Shown here piece after piece: positions 32,026 to 33,354 of a DNA stretch of 33,354 nucleotides. The translations under genes were made by a program, and so were the position numbers. Each line of letters starts with the position of its first letter. Within the stretch, counting starts at the first letter, position 1. This stretch comes from an uncultured Bacteriovoracaceae bacterium (GTDB taxonomy: Bacteria > Bdellovibrionota > Bacteriovoracia > Bacteriovoracales > Bacteriovoracaceae), in NCBI GenBank assembly GCA_937923325.1, contig CAKZUQ010000033.1, positions 1-33,354 of the forward strand, written 5' to 3'. Under the pieces are notes generated by a model. It did not search any database. It was not told the DNA's origin and saw only the letters and a program-made list of their open reading frames with translations.

Positions 32026-32256
32026 TTAATGTTCTTTTAATTTTTTCTTTTTTGAATTGAAAAAGTTTGTAAGATCAATTCCAAAGTACCTCAAACAACC
32101 TAATATCAGTATGATTGCTCCAGCTTCATCAAGATTTCCAATAAATGGTATGTTGTCAGGAATAAATTCTATTATTCCTGCCGTAGGGTTAAGTATATAG
32201 ATCAGACCTATCATTCCACAAGTAAGTGTCATTAAAGATTTAAGTTTAGATCTCAT
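32026..32256 (-). CDS. DUF1232 (YkvA-like) small membrane protein
   Basis: The 76-residue protein has the DUF1232 core: a helix LTCGMIGLIYILNPTAGIIE, followed by FIPDNIPFIGNLDEAGAIILIL. This is a variant of the family's YLISPIDLIPDFIPGLGYLDD motif, with an Asn-Pro and an Asp-Glu in the expected places. Two membrane-associated helices are likely and a Lys-rich tail follows (SKKKKLKEH). Function unknown. TAGGA lies about 6 nt before the ATG. The gene lies 12 bp downstream of the next one on the same strand and so may share its transcript. Confidence 0.85.
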   Translation of the reverse strand: MRSKLKSLMTLTCGMIGLIYILNPTAGIIEFIPDNIPFIGNLDEAGAIILILGCLRYFGIDLTNFFNSKKKKLKEH

Positions 32257-32268
32257 CGTAATCCTAAT

Positions 32269-33198
32269 TTAATCTATTCTTTTGATCGATTTTTCTTTGG
32301 TGTTAACCAAAACAGCACTAAACGAGTAATACTTTCCAAAAGGCTGTTTTTTAAATATTAAATAATCACAATCAAATGGGGTTCTGTTAATCATATCGTC
32401 TCTTAAACATCTTTTATCTTTTGGAAACTGAAAAAGAAAATCATCAATATTTGCTAGATAATTAGCATAACTGTGATGTGCCTCTAATAATTTAAAGTTC
32501 AATGGACTCGGTTGAAACCTTTTATATAATATGAGCTGTTCACCTTTTTGAAATAGGAAGTCACCTTTTGAGAGTTCAACTTTAAAATGTTGTTCCATTA
32601 TTTCAGATTTTTTATCTAGAAAAGCATAACGACTTCTTTGAGCTTTAATTTGAGTTTTTAAAGATATGCTTTTCTTTGAGATAGAAAATTCCTGTAGTTG
32701 CTCTAAAGAAATATTTACAATTGTATTTGGTTTAGGAAGAGGTTCATCAATTTCATGCATTCGTTTAGTGAAGTGAGAGGCAGTGAGTTTACCTGTCGCA
32801 ATAAATGAATAAAGCTTAAAGCTAGAAGCATCTATTTTAGAGAGATCTGTTACTTGATCAAAATTAATCTTGTTGTATGTTAGTTTATATTTATGTGAGA
32901 TACAGTTTGCTTTATACGCATACGATACTAACTTTCCAATTTGTACTTGAAAGCATTGACCAGAGAAAGTTTTAAAGTCTCGATAAAATAGATTTTTTAC
33001 TTGATAAAGTGGACTTTGGGCCCTTCCAAGTTTGGAAAGCTCAATTTTTTTATCTTTTAAAATACGTCTTTTTTGAAAGATAGGATTAGTCTCTAATTGT
33101 TTACTAAGTTTATTAATCTTTTGAAAGTTCCATACAATATCTCTAGCAAATGAATAATTGATAAGTATCATTACCAATACTAAAGTAGGTTTTTTCAT
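32269..33198 (-). CDS. Exported protein of unknown function
   Basis: I do not recognise this 309-residue protein. It has a signal peptide (MKKPTLVLVMILINYSFA), then a basic helical stretch (INKLSKQLETNPIFQKRRI), and a mixed beta-rich body with four cysteines (GQC, KANC, DKRC, PFDC) suggesting disulfides. No transmembrane helix is seen beyond the signal. The start is well supported by AAGGAG 6-7 nt upstream. A 35-codon ORF upstream ends in an ATGA overlap with it. It is followed by a DUF1232 gene. It may be a periplasmic or secreted factor. Confidence 0.75.
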   Translation of the reverse strand: MKKPTLVLVMILINYSFARDIVWNFQKINKLSKQLETNPIFQKRRILKDKKIELSKLGRAQSPLYQVKNLFYRDFKTFSGQCFQVQIGKLVSYAYKANCISHKYKLTYNKINFDQVTDLSKIDASSFKLYSFIATGKLTASHFTKRMHEIDEPLPKPNTIVNISLEQLQEFSISKKSISLKTQIKAQRSRYAFLDKKSEIMEQHFKVELSKGDFLFQKGEQLILYKRFQPSPLNFKLLEAHHSYANYLANIDDFLFQFPKDKRCLRDDMINRTPFDCDYLIFKKQPFGKYYSFSAVLVNTKEKSIKRID

Positions 33199-33302
33199 TT
33201 ATATCTCCTTATAAAATACATGAAGTAATTATCATGCTTTCTCCACTCTTCATAAGATATTTTATGAGTAAATATATAAGCGTGAATTTTTTTTAATTGC
33301 AT
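33195..33302 (-). CDS. Possible 35-residue ORF translationally coupled to the gene downstream
   Basis: On the minus strand, ATG 33302 opens a 35-residue ORF (MQLKKIHAYIFTHKISYEEW and 15 more). Its TGA overlaps the ATG of the exported protein gene (ATGA), so the Shine-Dalgarno AAGGAG of the latter lies inside this ORF. The composition (KKIHAYIF..KISYEEWRKHD) is protein-like. There is no clear ribosome site for its own ATG, and an in-frame stop lies just upstream, so it may be chance. The rest of 33199-33354 shows no other gene. Confidence 0.25.
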   Translation of the reverse strand: MQLKKIHAYIFTHKISYEEWRKHDNYFMYFIRRYK

Positions 33303-33354
33303 TGAGTTAATGGTTTAAATAAGTACAACCTTAGTAACTCTTTCTATGAATATT

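Noticed and set aside
32012..32028. TAAAGA/TCTTTA hairpin at the 3' end of the second DUF2391-like gene
   Set aside because: Six weak pairs overlapping the stop codons of two convergent genes give too little support for a terminator call.

Overview
The window is a stretch of AT-rich bacterial chromosome (my impression is roughly 30% GC) with densely packed genes on both strands. Many genes encode exported proteins with short, Lys-started signal peptides. Three things suggest a predatory Bdellovibrionota bacterium of the Bacteriovorax/Halobacteriovorax type: the secreted trypsin-like proteins, the many lineage-specific secreted proteins of unknown function, and the AT-rich coding style. This assignment is an inference, because no rRNA or other phylogenetic marker is present. 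I see no prophage, insertion sequence, CRISPR array or obvious genomic island.

Layout. 1-457: a possible tiny ORF, a CAU tRNA with its terminator, and a structured leader before dapF. 458-1956: dapF-tlyA. 1943-4674 (minus): a beta-rich exported protein, apt, and a phytase-esterase-like propeller protein. 4675-4951: a non-coding stretch that may hold a small RNA. 4952-9233 (minus): yceI, a long UPRT, an outer-membrane-type protein, an MgtC-like protein, a GreA-like factor and an anchored unknown. 9355-15890 (plus): a Glu/Asp symporter, a secreted HEFKH protein, then msrAB, an RluA-type synthase, a siderophore-interacting-type reductase and a trypsin-fold protein that has lost its catalytic residues. 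15946-19270: an intact trypsin, a secreted Cys/His protein, a lipoprotein and truA. 19325-22417: a TonB uptake locus. 22420-25010 (minus): a small secreted protein, a DOPA-dioxygenase-like protein, and a DoxX-like, peroxiredoxin-like and TetR cluster. 25162-28022: a DUF2799-like lipoprotein and recQ. 28019-33198: a DsbA-like protein, YajQ, a DUF885 peptidase, two DUF2391-like paralogues, a DUF1232 protein and an exported unknown.

How genes work together. The clearest local systems are three. One is a TetR-controlled thiol/redox operon with a GC-rich palindromic operator overlapping the tetR promoter. The second is a TonB plus haem-receptor-like transporter locus whose upstream region carries a tandem 12-bp repeat. 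The third is an oxidative-repair cluster starting with msrAB, whose ribosome binding site is buried in a perfect hairpin. A repeated theme is start codons with no Shine-Dalgarno sequence and a TANNNT/TATAAA box 6-7 nt upstream, which points to leaderless mRNAs. The most novel candidates are the structured dapF leader, the intergenic small RNA, the trypsin-fold pseudoenzyme, the HEFKH secreted protein and the leaderless-promoter pattern.
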